Translations under genes and position numbers: made by a program
From: Trochalopteron elliotii
Lineage: Eukaryota > Chordata > Aves > Passeriformes > Leiothrichidae
Reading direction: 5' to 3'
DNA: 64,000 nucleotides
NCBI GenBank assembly: GCA_024734555.1
Contig: JANPWX010019792.1
Span: forward strand, 1,473,597 to 1,537,596
In this document: positions 61,716 through 64,000 of the stretch, piece after piece
Position numbering within the stretch: the first letter of the stretch is position 1
Layout: each line of letters opens with the position of its first letter
The notes under the pieces: model-generated
Databases searched by the model: none
Told to the model about the DNA's origin: nothing
What the model saw: the letters and a program-made list of their open reading frames with translations, nothing else

Positions 61716-63919
61716 AGTGAAGCATAATAGTTTTTGGTTCTCGTTGTTACAACAGATATTATCTTGAATAATTATAGAAACGGGCATTAAAAAAATCAAC
61801 CTCTCAAAATCTCATGGAAGATCTCCATTTCCTATACTTCCCATTATACTAGCTTCCCATTAAGTTGACATGGAATTTCAAAGATTGATAATTTAAATAT
61901 TTCTGAATTAGCAGTTGTCATGCATCATAATTCTGAATGTAACACTTGAATCATCACAAGCAAGTAACGGAAGACAAAATCCAAAAGAGAAAATCCTACC
62001 CTAAAACTTGATCATACCCAAACAAACAAATAAAATCACTGAATATTAATAGTCTTGTTGTTGAAGTCTGTTGAAATCAAGCTCCTTTTAGGATTAGGTT
62101 TTAACAATTCATAAAAATGGTAATCAAGGAGTAACAAATTAAGTTATAGAACACTTTATCATAAGAAAGAACTAGGTAAAATAAAAGGAAATAAGAGACC
62201 TGGAAATTCTTCCTTTTCTCTGAGTCCTTGTTATTCCCAGCTTCACTGCTTACAAATCTTAGATACTACCTGACATCTTCACTAACTAACTCTAGTTATT
62301 TCCTGACTTTTTTTCATCTTTCTCAAGTTAGCCAATCTCTAACCTCTTGTAATATTTTCTTTCAATCTCCTCCAGCACAACTACCTCCTCCAGCACAACT
62401 ATATCTTACATACACAACTGTGTAACCCACATATAGACCTTCACCATTGGTTATGTAGTCACTGGCACTGCCCCTGAAAAGAGGAAAAGATGTTTCCAGC
62501 ACTCTTTTTCTGCTGTTGCCTCCATTCCCTGTAAAAGCAAGAGGATTATGCCTATGTGTATACATCATTCTGTAAATTTTGTTATCCCCACAAAACAAAT
62601 CTTTGACTGGCAAGCACTTACATTTTTTCTACCACTCTATGCTTATGGTTCTACTACTTTATGCTCATGACAAAGAAGTTGGAAAATAATGCAGTCATAG
62701 TGACAACAGATTACATTCTTCATGCTTCTCATTCAGCTCCTTCACGTAACTCCAAAGACTTCTTCTCAGAACTCCTGCTGCTTCCAGATGGACAAACTAA
62801 CTTTATGAAACATGAATCAAACAGGTTGCAGTGTTCCATTCAAAAAACACCAGTGGCCAACCAAGAACAACATGAAGGTTTTAGAAAATGTTTATAAAGA
62901 AATTTCTGTTAAAAATGGTACCTAGATAGATGATAACAGGGGTTTTTTATGTCTGCAACTGCTACTGACCTTGATTTGTATGTGGATGGCCTGCTTCACA
63001 AATTTTTCCTATTAATTTATTTAACATGCTAGCTTTCAACCCTTCAGACCTTCAGCCAGCCCAATGAAACTATATGCTTACAGCATATATTTAATTTGTT
63101 TTAAAGTTTAAGCACATTATAATCAATACAATTTGACATTTATTCCAGAACATTTATATTTTAAATTCCACTTAAAATGTACTTGGCATGCTATGACTAA
63201 TCTCAGAGAAATGGCTGGTGTAGATTGCCTCAGGCAATAACAGCTTTAGTTGCTACTGCTAAATTTATCTTCAATTGTGAATCAAAACCTTTAGGAAATC
63301 AGCTTATTCCTTTGTAGGGATACAAAATAGAAACTAAGTTGAAAAAGATCTCAACAGCTAACACTAAACACCATCTTGCCAGTATGTAATTGTAAGAATA
63401 TTTTTAGCTAAAAATATTTCTGGTTTTCTTACAAGAAATGACACAAACACAAAAAAGTGATATGTAATCTCTCTTAACAGTGAGGACCCATATGAATAGA
63501 GATAGTTCATGAACTTCACTAAAAAGAAATACTCTTTGAGTAGGCAAAATAGTAATGATGTTTTCAGACTCCTGCAAACCAGGAAATAGTTAATAACTTT
63601 GCACTGAAAAGAAAACCTTGAAAACTAACTTTGCACACTGAAAATCTATTCAAAATTTTGTCAATGAATTTAATTAATCACTCCTATAAAATCAATTAGT
63701 AATTTGCATTATTTTTGTCTGACCAGCAACACTGGTTAATCATGTATTTCTCACATTTAGTGACAAGGTCTTGGCCAAGACTATCATCTTACTTTATCTT
63801 CATATATAATGCTTCCAAAATATGTAAACCATATACTGTTGAACAACTCCTGCTTTATTTTATGATAGTAATTTATTGTGCATGAATATATACATTTAAT
63901 TTACTACTTAAACTAGAAC
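61716..63919. other. AT-rich non-coding sequence
   Basis: No gene or transposon recognised. It contains the 18-bp duplication at 62367. Confidence 0.5.
62367..62401. repeat. 18-bp tandem duplication
   Basis: ctcctccagcacaacta occurs at 62367-62383 and again at 62385-62401. Confidence 0.9.
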
Positions 63920-63996
63920 TTCCTTCCTTCCTTCCTTCCTTCCTTCCTTCCTTCCTTCCTTCCTTCCTTCCTTCCTTCCTTCCTTCCTTCCTTCCT
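63920..63996. repeat. (TTCC)n microsatellite at the right edge
   Basis: About 19 uninterrupted TTCC units. It is the reverse complement of the GGAA motif at 1.5-1.8 kb. The tract ends four bases before the window edge. Confidence 0.98.
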
Positions 63997-64000
63997 CCGC

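Overview
The window looks like non-coding nuclear DNA from a bird, most likely a songbird (passerine). The evidence is the interspersed repeats. There are five CR1 LINE loci, the dominant avian retrotransposon, and five LTRs resembling avian ERVK/ERVL-type solo LTRs. The background is AT-rich, and I could support no host coding exon, tRNA, rRNA or bacterial-type operon. Nearly all open frames are short and random, or lie in tandem repeats or decayed retroelements.

Layout. 1-15.6 kb is AT-rich unique sequence with a long GGAA/GGCA purine microsatellite at 1.5-1.8 kb. 15.6-20.85 kb is a nested cluster: a 19-bp GC-rich minisatellite, a GACA microsatellite, then an almost full-length plus-strand CR1. 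The CR1 runs from ORF1 through endonuclease and reverse transcriptase to the 3' octamer tail, and a 573-bp ERV LTR splits it inside the endonuclease region. 21.2-21.8 kb is a second LTR of another family (minus strand). 21.8-32.0 kb is quiet AT-rich DNA. 32.0-33.5 kb holds a minus-strand LTR whose promoter carries three 58-bp CCAAT-containing repeats, followed by a second copy of the LTR seen at 17.7 kb. A short CR1 lies at 35.3 kb and another LTR at 37.8-38.4 kb. 46.8-48.9 kb is a 1.6-kb minus-strand CR1 abutting a further minus-strand LTR. The rest is AT-rich sequence with two more short CR1 3' ends (57.6 kb, 61.6 kb), a G/T-only tract at 52.4 kb and a TTCC microsatellite at the right edge.

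The elements do not form a pathway; they record insertion history. The LTR at 17.7 kb is younger than the CR1 it interrupts. The two copies of that LTR each have their own 6-bp target duplication, so they are independent solo LTRs and not the ends of one provirus. I see no convincing new biological system. The most unusual structures are the nested near-full-length CR1, the minisatellite beside its 5' end, and the modular repeat array in the LTR promoter at 32.3 kb. Family assignments come from recalled consensus features, not from a database search.
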